Shown: positions 19,306 through 29,076, counted from the stretch's first letter. The stretch: 64,000 bases of DNA from an uncultured Clostridium sp. (GCA_946498245.1 CAMMNN010000005.1:1-64000), one strand, 5' to 3'. Made by a program: numbers and translations. Notes: generated from the letters alone by a model not told the origin.

Positions 19306-20222
19306 TCCTTCCTGGACGCCTTAGGAAGCGTTTTCCTTTGCTTTCCAAATATATCTGCTTCAAAATCCTCCGCCTTTTTTGTCCGGCAGTAATGGCTACC
19401 CTGAAGAGCCCTGGAAATTGCCTTTCTCTCTCTTTTTTGCAGATGCCAGCTTTCCATAAACAGCCTGACGCCGGTTTCCGACTGGTAGGGCTTTCCGGAA
19501 GTCAGGAAAAAGAAAATTTTCCCCAACCCATAAACGTCAGTCCAGGGTCCCGGGCTTCCATAATCCACCCCGTCCAGCCTTCCGCAGCAGCACCGGGCCG
19601 GTTCCGGCCACCGCAAAATCAGTCTGCCGTCGCTTCCCATCCAAAAACTGTTTTCATCCAGGCTTCCGTGTATCAGATGGTTTTCATGAAGCCTTTTTAC
19701 CGCTTCTATAGCGTCCTTTATCAAAGCCCGGGCTTCCCGTCTGCCGATTTTCGTATCCTGGCAGTATTCCTCCAGAGTAGGCAGGTTCCAATACGCCGTA
19801 ACCAGATAGGCCGTGCCGTTTTCCTGAAAGCAGCTATAAGTTTCCGCAATCCTGCCTTCCCGGTAAAGCCGCAGCAGGCCCTTTCCGGAGCTTATAAAAA
19901 CCGACAGGCCTTTTTCAAACAGTTCCTTCCTTGTCTGGGCCGTATAAATGCTGAGCCGTGCCCCTTCTGAACGGGCCGCGCAGTACTGGGGAAAAAATTC
20001 CTGTATGGCCACTTTTCTGCTGAAAACCGTGTCCCAGCCGATATAAATAATATCCGTATCCCGCCTTTCTATGGCTTCTCCCACAATATACCGCTCCTGG
20101 AGAATTGTTCCTATTTTTAGAAATTCCCTTTCATCAAAAAAATCTGATTCAGAAAAACCGCAAATAGGACATTTTGTTGTATTCTCATCTTTGGGTTCCA
20201 TACATCCCGGACACCGTTTCAT
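19302..20222 (-). CDS. Zinc-ribbon pseudokinase (Ser/Thr kinase fold, catalytic motifs lost)
   Basis: CPGCMEPKDENTTKCPICG; kinase-like layout with GSPGPWTDVYGLGKIFFFLTSG but VAIQ, HGS and no DFG. Confidence 0.85.
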   Translation of the reverse strand: MKRCPGCMEPKDENTTKCPICGFSESDFFDEREFLKIGTILQERYIVGEAIERRDTDIIYIGWDTVFSRKVAIQEFFPQYCAARSEGARLSIYTAQTRKELFEKGLSVFISSGKGLLRLYREGRIAETYSCFQENGTAYLVTAYWNLPTLEEYCQDTKIGRREARALIKDAIEAVKRLHENHLIHGSLDENSFWMGSDGRLILRWPEPARCCCGRLDGVDYGSPGPWTDVYGLGKIFFFLTSGKPYQSETGVRLFMESWHLQKRERKAISRALQGSHYCRTKKAEDFEADIFGKQRKTLPKASRKE

Positions 20223-20224
20223 GG

Positions 20225-22216
20225 CTATTTGCTTTCCTTTCCCCGCCAGTTTAGAATTTCCAGGCTATTGATACCGGCCTCTTCCTTCTCCAGCTCCCCG
20301 TTAATGCCTACGTACTCTTCGTACATATCCCGGTTAATAGGCAGCGCCGCCCCTCCTCTGACATTTAAAATATCCTGCCCCCGCTCTGATACAAGGTAAT
20401 CGATAAACTCCTGGGCGCTTTCCTTTTCCTCTCCCGATAGCTGGCCGGATATGCTGAGTTCATTGGAAAACCTGGCCTTTGGAGCCGCCTCGCCGGACCA
20501 TATTTCCTCCGGCCACACCACCTCATAGCGGCCTGTCAATCGCTTTTGGACTTCCTCATAATCTTCTGTAGTTCCCAGGAAAACCGGTGTTTCCTCACTG
20601 TAAAAATCTGACGGCATTTTTGGGCTTTGCTCCCCACTCAGGTTCAGAGTTTCCAGACAGTTTTCGTAAAGAGCCTCGTCCTCTTCCTTCATGCTGAAGT
20701 TCCCCTTCCGGATCCAACTCTCAATTTCCTCTTTCCGGGAAGGAGTCCCTTCCTCCTGCTCCATTCCAACATTGAGATAAATCACCGGCATTTCAAATCC
20801 CAGGGGAATCTGGTACAATTCTGACTCTGCTCCTCCTATCTCTTCCAGAAAATAGTACTGCTTTTCATGGAGTTTCTGCCCCAGCGCCGTCAGGCTTCCG
20901 GCCTCTGCTTTGAGTTTTTCCGGATCCATACCTGTGCTGTCAAATATATCGGGCTTTTCTCCTGCATTTTCCCAAGTCTCCTGGTAAGTGTCCTCCGGAA
21001 TTTCTTTAATTTCGATGTGGATGTCCTGATAATATTCATTAAATGCCGCAATAGCTTCCCGGTATGCTTCTCCGGCATTTCCTTCCGGTATCCAAAATTC
21101 CAGATCCGCCTTCAGTCCATAGGCTTCCTGCCGCTTCCCCCGGTATACGGCTACGCAGGCCACGGCCCCGGCGCACAGGATCACCGCCGTTCCCGCAGCT
21201 CCCAGCAGGCGCAGCCGTTTCCGCCTTGCAATCTCTTTTTCCAGAGAACGGGCTTTTTTGGTATTCTCAATTGCTTTTATAAAAGCGCCCATGCTTTGGA
21301 ACCGCAGCTCCGGATTTAGGGCCATAGCCCTCATAATGCTGTCGTTTAAATATTCCGGAATATCCGGATTTATTTCTTTTGGGGCCTTTAAATTGTCTTT
21401 CTGAACCCGGTTTACGGATTCGTCAGGCATCTCTCCTGTCAGGGAACGGTACAGTACGGCTCCCAGGGCGTACACGTCGGTCCATGGCCCCTGTTTGCTC
21501 TTATTCCGGTACTGCTCCGGAGGCGCATATCCCGGTTTTAATATGATGGACAGCGTTTTTTCCGTTTCTCCGGAAGAAAATCTGGCAGCTCCGAAGTCAA
21601 TCAGCTTTATGGTTCCGCCCTTGCAGATAAAGATATTGTCCGGGCTTACGTCCCGGTGAATAATATGGAGCTTGTGAATATCCGCCAGTGCCCTGGCTGC
21701 ACAGACCACTACAGATACCGCCATATCCGTATTTACGCGTCCCCAGTGTTCCTTAATATACTGCCTGTAAGAAATCCCGTCTAAAAACTCCATGGCAATA
21801 TAGGCCGTGTTATTTTCTTCAAAAAACTCGAATACGTGAACAATATTGGGGTGTTGGTTAAACTTAGCCATGTACCGGGCTTCCGTCAGGAACCGTTCTT
21901 TTCCCTTCCGAAATTCATCCTCCCGGTTTCCAGTATATACAATTACGGTTCTCTCCCCAGGTATTCGGTTTACAATTCCGCCGGGATAAAACTCCTTTAT
22001 GGCTACCTGGCGCTCCAAACGGCTGTCCCAGGCCCGGTAGGTAATACCGAAACCGCCGAACCCCAGAACTGTCCCGATTACGTATCTCCCATACAGCAGT
22101 GTGCCGGGATGGAGATGGTACGCTTCCCTGGGAGGAGTTCCCCTAATAAAGCCGCAGTGAGGGCAGACCTCGTACTGCTCGTCGTACTCTTTCATACAAT
22201 TCAGACACCTGACCAT
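20225..22216 (-). CDS. Ser/Thr protein kinase fused through a TM to an ABC-type extracellular solute-binding domain
   Basis: Zinc ribbon; HRDVSPDN, DFG; TM VILCAGAVACVAVY; C-terminus LEFWIPEGNAGEAYREAIAAFNEYYQDIHIEI… resembles SBP family 1. Confidence 0.85.
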   Translation of the reverse strand: MVRCLNCMKEYDEQYEVCPHCGFIRGTPPREAYHLHPGTLLYGRYVIGTVLGFGGFGITYRAWDSRLERQVAIKEFYPGGIVNRIPGERTVIVYTGNREDEFRKGKERFLTEARYMAKFNQHPNIVHVFEFFEENNTAYIAMEFLDGISYRQYIKEHWGRVNTDMAVSVVVCAARALADIHKLHIIHRDVSPDNIFICKGGTIKLIDFGAARFSSGETEKTLSIILKPGYAPPEQYRNKSKQGPWTDVYALGAVLYRSLTGEMPDESVNRVQKDNLKAPKEINPDIPEYLNDSIMRAMALNPELRFQSMGAFIKAIENTKKARSLEKEIARRKRLRLLGAAGTAVILCAGAVACVAVYRGKRQEAYGLKADLEFWIPEGNAGEAYREAIAAFNEYYQDIHIEIKEIPEDTYQETWENAGEKPDIFDSTGMDPEKLKAEAGSLTALGQKLHEKQYYFLEEIGGAESELYQIPLGFEMPVIYLNVGMEQEEGTPSRKEEIESWIRKGNFSMKEEDEALYENCLETLNLSGEQSPKMPSDFYSEETPVFLGTTEDYEEVQKRLTGRYEVVWPEEIWSGEAAPKARFSNELSISGQLSGEEKESAQEFIDYLVSERGQDILNVRGGAALPINRDMYEEYVGINGELEKEEAGINSLEILNWRGKESK

Positions 22217-22235
22217 TGCCGTATCCTCCCTCTGG

Positions 22236-23027
22236 CTAAAATTGCTTTTGGTACTTCATCAAGATTACCGTCGTATTATCCTGGCTTCTTCCCGCACAGG
22301 CTTCTGACATTCGTAAAAGCCGATCCGCCGCGATTTCCATGTCCAGATCGTTATCTCTGACCATGGCAAAAATCTGCCGGCTATTCATGCACTTATACAG
22401 CCCGTCGCTGCACAAAAGGACAATATCCCCGTCTTCCAGCTTTGTCTCATAAAGTTCTGCCCGGGCCACCCCATTCATGCCAATAAAGCTGATAAGGGCC
22501 TCCGCCTTTGGGGTATTAATCTGAAGTTCATATTCTTTTGGGGAAATGGCTCCTGACTTCAAATCCTCATGGAGCTTCAGCCGGTAATTGTGCTCCGGCG
22601 TAAGGGCCTGGATTTCCCCTCCCCGGATCAAATAGATCTTGCTGTCCCCGACAGACAGATAACTCAGCCTCTCCTGACAGATTAGGGCTGCCACCATTGT
22701 CGTCCCGGCCTTCAGCCGTTTTCCCTCCTGATTCTTTAAAGCCGCCACTTCCCTGTCCGCTTTGGCGAGCTCCTCCTCAAAGAAAGGAAGGATCTGCTCC
22801 CTGGGCCGTTTCTTCTCGTAATCCTCCGCCAGTATTTCCACTGCCGTCCTGCTGGCCCTTTCTCCTCCGTTCAGCCCTCCCATGCCATCGCACAGAATGC
22901 CAAAAGCGCTGTCGCTGTCGGTATACAGATAACCGTAATCCTGCTGGTACTCCCTTGTCCCGATTATGCTTCCTGCTCCCACATCCAGGTGAGCCGCAAA
23001 ACCGGCTGCCCTTTTTACGATATTCAT
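22236..23027 (-). CDS. PP2C-type protein phosphatase
   Basis: GILCDGMGGLNGGERAS, YLSVGDSKIYLI, LLCSDGL. Confidence 0.93.
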   Translation of the reverse strand: MNIVKRAAGFAAHLDVGAGSIIGTREYQQDYGYLYTDSDSAFGILCDGMGGLNGGERASRTAVEILAEDYEKKRPREQILPFFEEELAKADREVAALKNQEGKRLKAGTTMVAALICQERLSYLSVGDSKIYLIRGGEIQALTPEHNYRLKLHEDLKSGAISPKEYELQINTPKAEALISFIGMNGVARAELYETKLEDGDIVLLCSDGLYKCMNSRQIFAMVRDNDLDMEIAADRLLRMSEACAGRSQDNTTVILMKYQKQF

Positions 23028-24160
23028 TCCCTTACCCCTACTACAAACTCAAATTTCCGGTTTGCCAGATAGATTTTTGCCGGCAAAGCGACCAGGATCT
23101 CCCTGCCTTTGGCAATCCTCCTGTTGTTGACAAAGGTTCCGTTTAAAGATGTATCGCAGATTTTCAGCTTGTCTGCTCTTTCGTCATAAGAAACCCGGCA
23201 ATGCCTCCGGCTGACGTCCCGCTCCGGATCCCTTAATACCAGATCATTTTCCTCGCCCCGGCCGATACTGATTTGGCAGTCGCCCCAAAACTCTATGGGC
23301 CGGCTTTTTATTCCCTGAAAAGTCCGTTGGAAATACAGGATTTTGCGGCGGGATTTCTCACCAAACCGCAGTCCTCCGGCAAAATCCGCCATTGTCTGGG
23401 TTCTCTCTTCCGGATAAAGCTTCAACGCGTTATCTACTGCGTCTGAGATCCGTCCCTCTGCTTCCGGGCACAGGCGAAACAGCGGAGCATAGCCTTCTCC
23501 CTTCTTTCTTTCCACCGCCGGCGGAATCCGCCTGCCGGTCAAAAGGTAATAATAACTTGCCGCCAGAGAGTACACGTCTGTAAAACGCCCCTGCTCCCCG
23601 TTATAAATCTGCTCTAACGGCGCGTACTCCGGTTTGGCTTCCTTGGGAATCCTGTCTTTGCTGTCAGATAAGTAAACTGCGGAGCCAAAGTCAATCATTT
23701 TAATCTCCCCGCTGTCGGTTAGGAAAATATTTTCCGGCGTCAGATCCCGGTGCAGAATCCCCGCCCTTTCATGGCAGGCATCGGCATATTCCGCCGTTTT
23801 CCGGATCAGATCCGTTATTTCCCGAAACCCGAACTTTCTCTGTTTGGTCCTGTGTCCCAGAGTGTCTCCCTCCAACAGTTCCATGGTATAGTACGCCCCT
23901 TGATTCTCTTCAAAATAGCTGCCGTACCGGACTACCCCGGGATAGCCTGTGAGCCCTTTCAGAATAGATGCCTCCCGCCGGAACTGCTCCAGTCTGCCTT
24001 CTTTCTCTTCTTCCTTTTCCCCAGAGCCGGAAAATGTATATTTTTTTACCGCGCACATGGCTTTTAGCTGCCTGTCGTAAGCCCGGTATACTGTTCCAAA
24101 CCCTCCGCTGCCTAAAACGCCCCGTATTTCATACCGGCCATCTGCCAGGACTTGTTCCAT
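23024..24160 (-). CDS. Ser/Thr protein kinase with C-terminal FHA domain
   Basis: GSGGFGTVY, HRDLTPEN, DFG; FHA ISIGRGEENDLVL…VSRRHCRV…NGTFVN. Confidence 0.93.
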   Translation of the reverse strand: MEQVLADGRYEIRGVLGSGGFGTVYRAYDRQLKAMCAVKKYTFSGSGEKEEEKEGRLEQFRREASILKGLTGYPGVVRYGSYFEENQGAYYTMELLEGDTLGHRTKQRKFGFREITDLIRKTAEYADACHERAGILHRDLTPENIFLTDSGEIKMIDFGSAVYLSDSKDRIPKEAKPEYAPLEQIYNGEQGRFTDVYSLAASYYYLLTGRRIPPAVERKKGEGYAPLFRLCPEAEGRISDAVDNALKLYPEERTQTMADFAGGLRFGEKSRRKILYFQRTFQGIKSRPIEFWGDCQISIGRGEENDLVLRDPERDVSRRHCRVSYDERADKLKICDTSLNGTFVNNRRIAKGREILVALPAKIYLANRKFEFVVGVRE

Positions 24161-24165
24161 TGCTA

Positions 24166-25812
24166 TCACCACCTAATCCGTATCCGGACCGGTCCCGCCT
24201 GTATGCTGTCTCCTGATGCCACCGCCGTCTTCTTTCCGGGCTCCGCCGCCTTTCCGTTAAGGCGGGTTCCGTTTTTGCTTTTCAGATCCGTCAGATACAG
24301 CCGTTTTCCCTTTCTTTCCAGCAAAAAGTGAGGGCTGGACACCCGCGGCTCGTCTATCCGGACGTCACAGTCCATTCCCCGGCCAATTACCAGGCTGCCC
24401 GCCATTTTCCACTGAGTATTGACAGTGGGCTTTCCTTCCATGGAAATCTCCGCATTGACCACAAAGTCCTTCTGCGGTTCTTTTTCCTTATCGGTCCGTT
24501 TTTTCAATTTCCCTACAGCGGCTGCCACTGCCGCCGCCAGAATCAGCACAGCCAGGACTAACAGGAGAATGGGGCCTGAATTGTCTTCCGGTTCCGGCTC
24601 TTTTTCCACTACCGCTTCAATGGTCACGCTGTTTTGTACCGGATTCTTTTCCATAGAGTTATCTGTAATGTTGATACACTCCACATAGTACGTTCCGGTC
24701 TGCAAATCTTCGCCCAATGACAGAAATACGGAATCCGTCCCCGGCTCTCCCTGAGAAATTCCGCTGACGGCTACTCTTTCTCCGTTTAATGTAACCTGGT
24801 AATTGGAAAGGTCCTCCGAGCCCAAAACCGGTTCGCTAAAGCGAATCCGCATCAGCCGGTCCCCGGCAATCTCTCCCTCTTCCATAGCCGGAGCCACGTT
24901 ATCTGGAATCCATCTGGAATTAATGACCTCCATGGACAGGGTTCTGTCGGACTCCTTCAGATGCAAGGTTACAGTATCTCTCCTATTGGTGACCCGGTTT
25001 CCGTCAGATGAAAATTTCAGCTCCCTCATATTCAGCAGTTCATCCGTTAAATCTGACGACGCCTGAAAGATACCGCCTTTTTCCAGGAGAACCAGCTTTC
25101 CCCCTGTATTGCGTGCAAATTCCCCGAAGCTGTTTATATTGCTTCTATCCGTTTCCCCAATGCACATGGCGTACAGTGGGATTCCCTTATCCTTTAAATT
25201 GGCCAGGGCCTCCTGGGCCTGCTTTTTCCCTACGGCAATATCCTCTCCGTCAGAAAAGACCACCATAACCCGCCTGCGGCACTCCTCCGCCTTCACGCCC
25301 TCTGCAATGCTGCTCATCTGGGCCATAGCTTCAAAGAGCAGGGTCTGCTGATCCCCATTGTCCAGACCATTGAGGATCTCTTCCAGACGCGCCTCATCCT
25401 GGCTGCCGTCGCTTAAAAGCCGTACTTCCTCCCCGAAGGCACACAGCACCAGCCGATCCTGCGCCCTCAAATTTTCTTGTATTTCTAAAATCCCGCTTTT
25501 GATTTCGGAAAAATAGGCGTCAGGAATGGAGCCGGAAATATCCAAAAGCACATAATAATAAATGGCATCCCCTGTTTCCTGAAAGGTTTTATCCCAGATG
25601 AAGTCCAGACGCTCCTCTCCCAGATACGCTTCCATCTGGCTGCCGTCTGTGCCTGCGAACTCTCCGTACAAGTAGACCTCCGGGAGATTCGTATATACGC
25701 TTTCCAAGCTCTCCGTATTTTCATCAGATAAAATCTGTCCGCCATTTTCCTGAAGGACATCTTCCGCCATTATAGGCTCCCATTCTCCTATACTGATTCG
25801 TCCCATCTGCAT
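24166..25812 (-). CDS. VWA - TM - FHA protein
   Basis: MIDAS VLLDISGSIPD; TM ILLLVLAVLILAAAVAAAV; FHA VIGRGMDCDVRID…KNGTRLNG. Confidence 0.9.
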   Translation of the reverse strand: MQMGRISIGEWEPIMAEDVLQENGGQILSDENTESLESVYTNLPEVYLYGEFAGTDGSQMEAYLGEERLDFIWDKTFQETGDAIYYYVLLDISGSIPDAYFSEIKSGILEIQENLRAQDRLVLCAFGEEVRLLSDGSQDEARLEEILNGLDNGDQQTLLFEAMAQMSSIAEGVKAEECRRRVMVVFSDGEDIAVGKKQAQEALANLKDKGIPLYAMCIGETDRSNINSFGEFARNTGGKLVLLEKGGIFQASSDLTDELLNMRELKFSSDGNRVTNRRDTVTLHLKESDRTLSMEVINSRWIPDNVAPAMEEGEIAGDRLMRIRFSEPVLGSEDLSNYQVTLNGERVAVSGISQGEPGTDSVFLSLGEDLQTGTYYVECINITDNSMEKNPVQNSVTIEAVVEKEPEPEDNSGPILLLVLAVLILAAAVAAAVGKLKKRTDKEKEPQKDFVVNAEISMEGKPTVNTQWKMAGSLVIGRGMDCDVRIDEPRVSSPHFLLERKGKRLYLTDLKSKNGTRLNGKAAEPGKKTAVASGDSIQAGPVRIRIRW

Positions 25813-25820
25813 TCCTCTCC

Positions 25821-26555
25821 CTACTCTATCCAGATCCCAATGGCCGAGTAGTTATCCATATCCCGTCTTTTCCCGTTTTTCAAAACGATTTTTTCCATTT
25901 GTTCCAGCCATTCCCTGGGACTCTCCGCCTTTCTCAGACAGGCCTCCATCTTTTTTTCTTCTATTAATTCCCAGAAACCGTCGCTGCACAACAAAAAAGC
26001 CTGACCCGGACAAATCACTGTCGTGTCGGCTGTTTCAAACTTCAGTTCCTCTACCGTTTCTCCCAAAGCCCGGAGAAGCCTGTTCCTGTCTGGGTGGTTT
26101 CGTATTTTTTTCTCTTTTAATTCTCCCGCGTTTACCAGCATCTGGGGAACGCTGTGATCCAGGGTTCTCCCTGTAACCCTGCCATTTTGGAATGTATAAA
26201 GTCTGGAATCGCCGATATGGCCCCATTTGGCTGTTTTTTCCCAAATTTCCAGCACTGTCAGGGTCGTCCGCATACCCATGGTTCTCCGGTCCTGCCGCTG
26301 CCTTTGGATGATTTCCTCCTGGGCCAGACGGAAACGGCTTCCCATGTCCCAGACTCCTCCGGCTTCTTCACATTCTGCGGCAAAACTCTCAATGGCTGCC
26401 TTCACTGCCAGCTCTGAAGCCAGTTCCCCATTGCCGTGGCCTCCCAAGCCGTCCGCCAGGGCAAAGCAGTAAGCGTCGCCCACTTGATACATTCCCACGT
26501 GATCTTCGTTGTATTCCCGATCTCCGTTTCTGCTAAGCAGATCAAACAATACCAT
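25821..26555 (-). CDS. PP2C-type protein phosphatase
   Basis: ALADGLGGHGNGELAS, WGHIGDSRLY, LLCSDGFWE. Confidence 0.93.
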   Translation of the reverse strand: MVLFDLLSRNGDREYNEDHVGMYQVGDAYCFALADGLGGHGNGELASELAVKAAIESFAAECEEAGGVWDMGSRFRLAQEEIIQRQRQDRRTMGMRTTLTVLEIWEKTAKWGHIGDSRLYTFQNGRVTGRTLDHSVPQMLVNAGELKEKKIRNHPDRNRLLRALGETVEELKFETADTTVICPGQAFLLCSDGFWELIEEKKMEACLRKAESPREWLEQMEKIVLKNGKRRDMDNYSAIGIWIE

Positions 26556-26621
26556 TTTTATCTTCTCCTTATAACCTGTGTCCTCCCAAAAGGGAGAACA
26601 CAGGCGATTACGCTAATGCTA

Positions 26622-27503
26622 TTATTCGATGTCCAGCCGGAAACCGTTGCGTTTGCTTGCAAGATAAATCACCGTTCCCCGTCCCACGCGTTTTGTCACG
26701 CCATTTTCCAGACGGGTTCCGTTTTCCAGGTAAGTTCCCAGTTTGGAGCAGTCCGTAATATAAAAGTCGTTGGTATTCATGTCGTAGCGTACTCTGCAGT
26801 GAACCCTGCTGATCTCATCCTGGTACTGGTCAAATACGATCTGGCAGTCTGAAGAAGAACGTCCCATAGTGATTTCCTTGCCATCGCTAATGTCAAAATC
26901 CGCCCCCTCATACTGACCGGCAATTCCGCAGATATAGGCCTTCTCCCGGGGGATCGCATCATTTTCAGAAATATCGCTGATGCCTCCTGAGGATTTCACT
27001 ACCACATCGGAAAATCCAATGAGCATCTTAAACACCAAATCAACGGTTCCAAAACCAGGAATAATCACCAACCAGGCTGTGTTGGGATTAAAGCGGAATT
27101 TCCCGTAAAATTTCCGGTAAGCCAAAAATGTAAAAATGAAGATGGCAATCCAGTATGCCGCTAAAATAATAAAAGGAAAGAGCAGCCCCTTGGTCAGCAG
27201 CACTAAAACCACTCCTAAAACAACGGTAATGACCCCTGTAATCAGGCCGGATTCTGAAAACAGGAAAATATACCACCAGGGAGCTTCCGCTATCCTCATA
27301 AAATAAAGCTGTCTGGCAACAGGCAAAAAGGGCATCCAATCTCCGTCAACCCCTGCCTTCTTTCCGATACACATATAAGCGTATCCCATAAAAAGGTATG
27401 AACCTAAAAGCGCCAAAACCAGCACAATCCAATATGTACTTAAAAAGGCTCCGATTAAATCAGGCAGATCCTCTATCATACTCATTAAATCATAATAACT
27501 CAT
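26622..27503 (-). CDS. Multi-TM protein (DUF5684-like) with C-terminal FHA domain
   Basis: Several TM segments; FHA TMGRSSSDCQIVF…ISRVHCRV…GTYLENG. Confidence 0.82.
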   Translation of the reverse strand: MSYYDLMSMIEDLPDLIGAFLSTYWIVLVLALLGSYLFMGYAYMCIGKKAGVDGDWMPFLPVARQLYFMRIAEAPWWYIFLFSESGLITGVITVVLGVVLVLLTKGLLFPFIILAAYWIAIFIFTFLAYRKFYGKFRFNPNTAWLVIIPGFGTVDLVFKMLIGFSDVVVKSSGGISDISENDAIPREKAYICGIAGQYEGADFDISDGKEITMGRSSSDCQIVFDQYQDEISRVHCRVRYDMNTNDFYITDCSKLGTYLENGTRLENGVTKRVGRGTVIYLASKRNGFRLDIE

Positions 27504-27515
27504 GTTTTCTCCCCC

Positions 27516-28178
27516 TTACTCCTCATTGTCCTGGGCCGTCCAGGTAAATTTATCATCGCAGCACGGTATCAGCATAAGGGAAACGTTTCCCACCTGAATG
27601 ATGTCATTCTTTTCCATGCGTCTCGGCTCCAGCACCACTTCGTCCTTTAAGTAAAACAGCTCTCTGGAATCTCCGGGTTTAACGATAAATACATTCTGTC
27701 TTGGCTCGTAAATAATAGCGGCATGGCGCTTCCTGGAAACAGACTTTTCATCAGCCAGACAAATATCCATGTCCCAGTCTCTTCCAATGAAATTGCAGCC
27801 GGTTTTCAAGCTGAAATCCTTCCCTTTCATCCGTCCCTTGACACAGATCAGCCATCCTACTGTCGGCTGGATATTCTCTTCTCCTTCATGATTCGTAAAA
27901 ATGCTGATGGTCTTGGCGTCGTCTTTGTCTGCCGGCTCTTTTATATCCTCTTCCGGTTCTCTTAAAGGCCGGGTTTCCGGCTCGCTGTCGTATCCCGGTA
28001 TCCCCTGTCCCGGCATTACCGCCACGTCGTTCTTCTCTTCTACCCAGGAAGTTGTGACATTCTCCTTGGGCTTTTCTCCTCTTTCCCCGGCGCAGTGAGG
28101 ACAGCTTGCATATTTATTGGCATCATAGTAATGCCCCTTCGGGCACCGGATATTCCGGATAGCATTGGGCTTGCTCAT
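27516..28178 (-). CDS. Zinc-ribbon FHA adaptor protein
   Basis: CPKGHYYDANKYASCPHC; FHA FIGRDWDMDICLADEKSVSRKRH. Confidence 0.85.
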   Translation of the reverse strand: MSKPNAIRNIRCPKGHYYDANKYASCPHCAGERGEKPKENVTTSWVEEKNDVAVMPGQGIPGYDSEPETRPLREPEEDIKEPADKDDAKTISIFTNHEGEENIQPTVGWLICVKGRMKGKDFSLKTGCNFIGRDWDMDICLADEKSVSRKRHAAIIYEPRQNVFIVKPGDSRELFYLKDEVVLEPRRMEKNDIIQVGNVSLMLIPCCDDKFTWTAQDNEE

Positions 28179-28201
28179 AGCTCACACTCCTCGTACATAA
28201 T

Positions 28202-28260
28202 AAATTTTCATTCATTATACCAAAAGCATCTCTTTTCCTTTTGATCTCCGCAAAACTTAC
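28202..28260 (-). promoter_or_regulatory. Candidate promoter of island A
   Basis: TGGTATAATG -10 element on the minus strand just upstream of the 28178 start. Confidence 0.4.
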
Positions 28261-28299
28261 ACGTTTAACGACAAAATTTACAACGCCCTTATGGCTGCG

Positions 28300-28338
28300 C
28301 ACAAAGGGCGATTCGCTTTTCCAAACGAACCGCCCTTA
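28300..28338 (-). terminator. Terminator-like hairpin overlapping the stop codon of the LytTR gene
   Basis: AAGGGCGGTTCG…CGAATCGCCCTT (one mismatch) on the minus strand. Confidence 0.45.
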
Positions 28339-29076
28339 TTTCTTTCCTTCCAATCCAATAATATATTCTGAAACTTTGCCTGCGTACTGTGCATACCGCT
28401 CCTTTGAGGCCTTCAGTCGCGCCTGACTGATGGGGATTTCCTGCCCGTTTTCCAGTAAAATCCGATCCCCGCCGATTTGAAAAATCTTATCCATATTTAC
28501 CAGATAACTTTTGTGGCATTGGAGAAAATTATCCGGCAATTGCTCTGTCACCACTCCCAGCTTTCCGTAATAAACGTAGCTTTCCGCCCTGGTATAAACC
28601 GTAATCATATGGCCTTTGCTCTCTATGTATAAGATCTCCTTTAAAGGAATCGCCAGCATCTCTCCCTTTTTCCGAAATACCAGCTTATATTCCTTTCTCT
28701 TGGGGTCTTTTGATAAAATGACGTTCAGCATTTCAGCAAAGCGCTCATATTTTAATGGTTTCTTAAAAACGCCTGCAATGTTGGCGTCAATAAGAAAAAT
28801 CTCTTCCAAAAGTTGATTCCCATCCGAGGTAATATAAATAAGATTGGTTTCCGGGCTTTTTTGGTACAAATCCTGAGCGAAATCCAATCCTGTAATGATC
28901 GCCTTCCCATCGACTTCTAAAAAAATATAATCAAAGGCCGCCCCGTGAAGGACGGCGTTTAAAAGTCCGTCAATTGCACAAAACTCCTGAATTTCTCTAA
29001 AACCTGACATATTCAGCAGGAACCTTTTTATCCCCTCTGCCAGCCGCCTATCCATACTGCAAACAGCCGTTTTCAT
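28336..29076 (-). CDS. Atypical LytTR-family response regulator
   Basis: Receiver-like N-terminus, C-terminal LytTR (IPLKEILYIESKGHMITVYT…FLQCHKSYLVNMDKI). Confidence 0.88.
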   Translation of the reverse strand: MKTAVCSMDRRLAEGIKRFLLNMSGFREIQEFCAIDGLLNAVLHGAAFDYIFLEVDGKAIITGLDFAQDLYQKSPETNLIYITSDGNQLLEEIFLIDANIAGVFKKPLKYERFAEMLNVILSKDPKRKEYKLVFRKKGEMLAIPLKEILYIESKGHMITVYTRAESYVYYGKLGVVTEQLPDNFLQCHKSYLVNMDKIFQIGGDRILLENGQEIPISQARLKASKERYAQYAGKVSEYIIGLEGKK

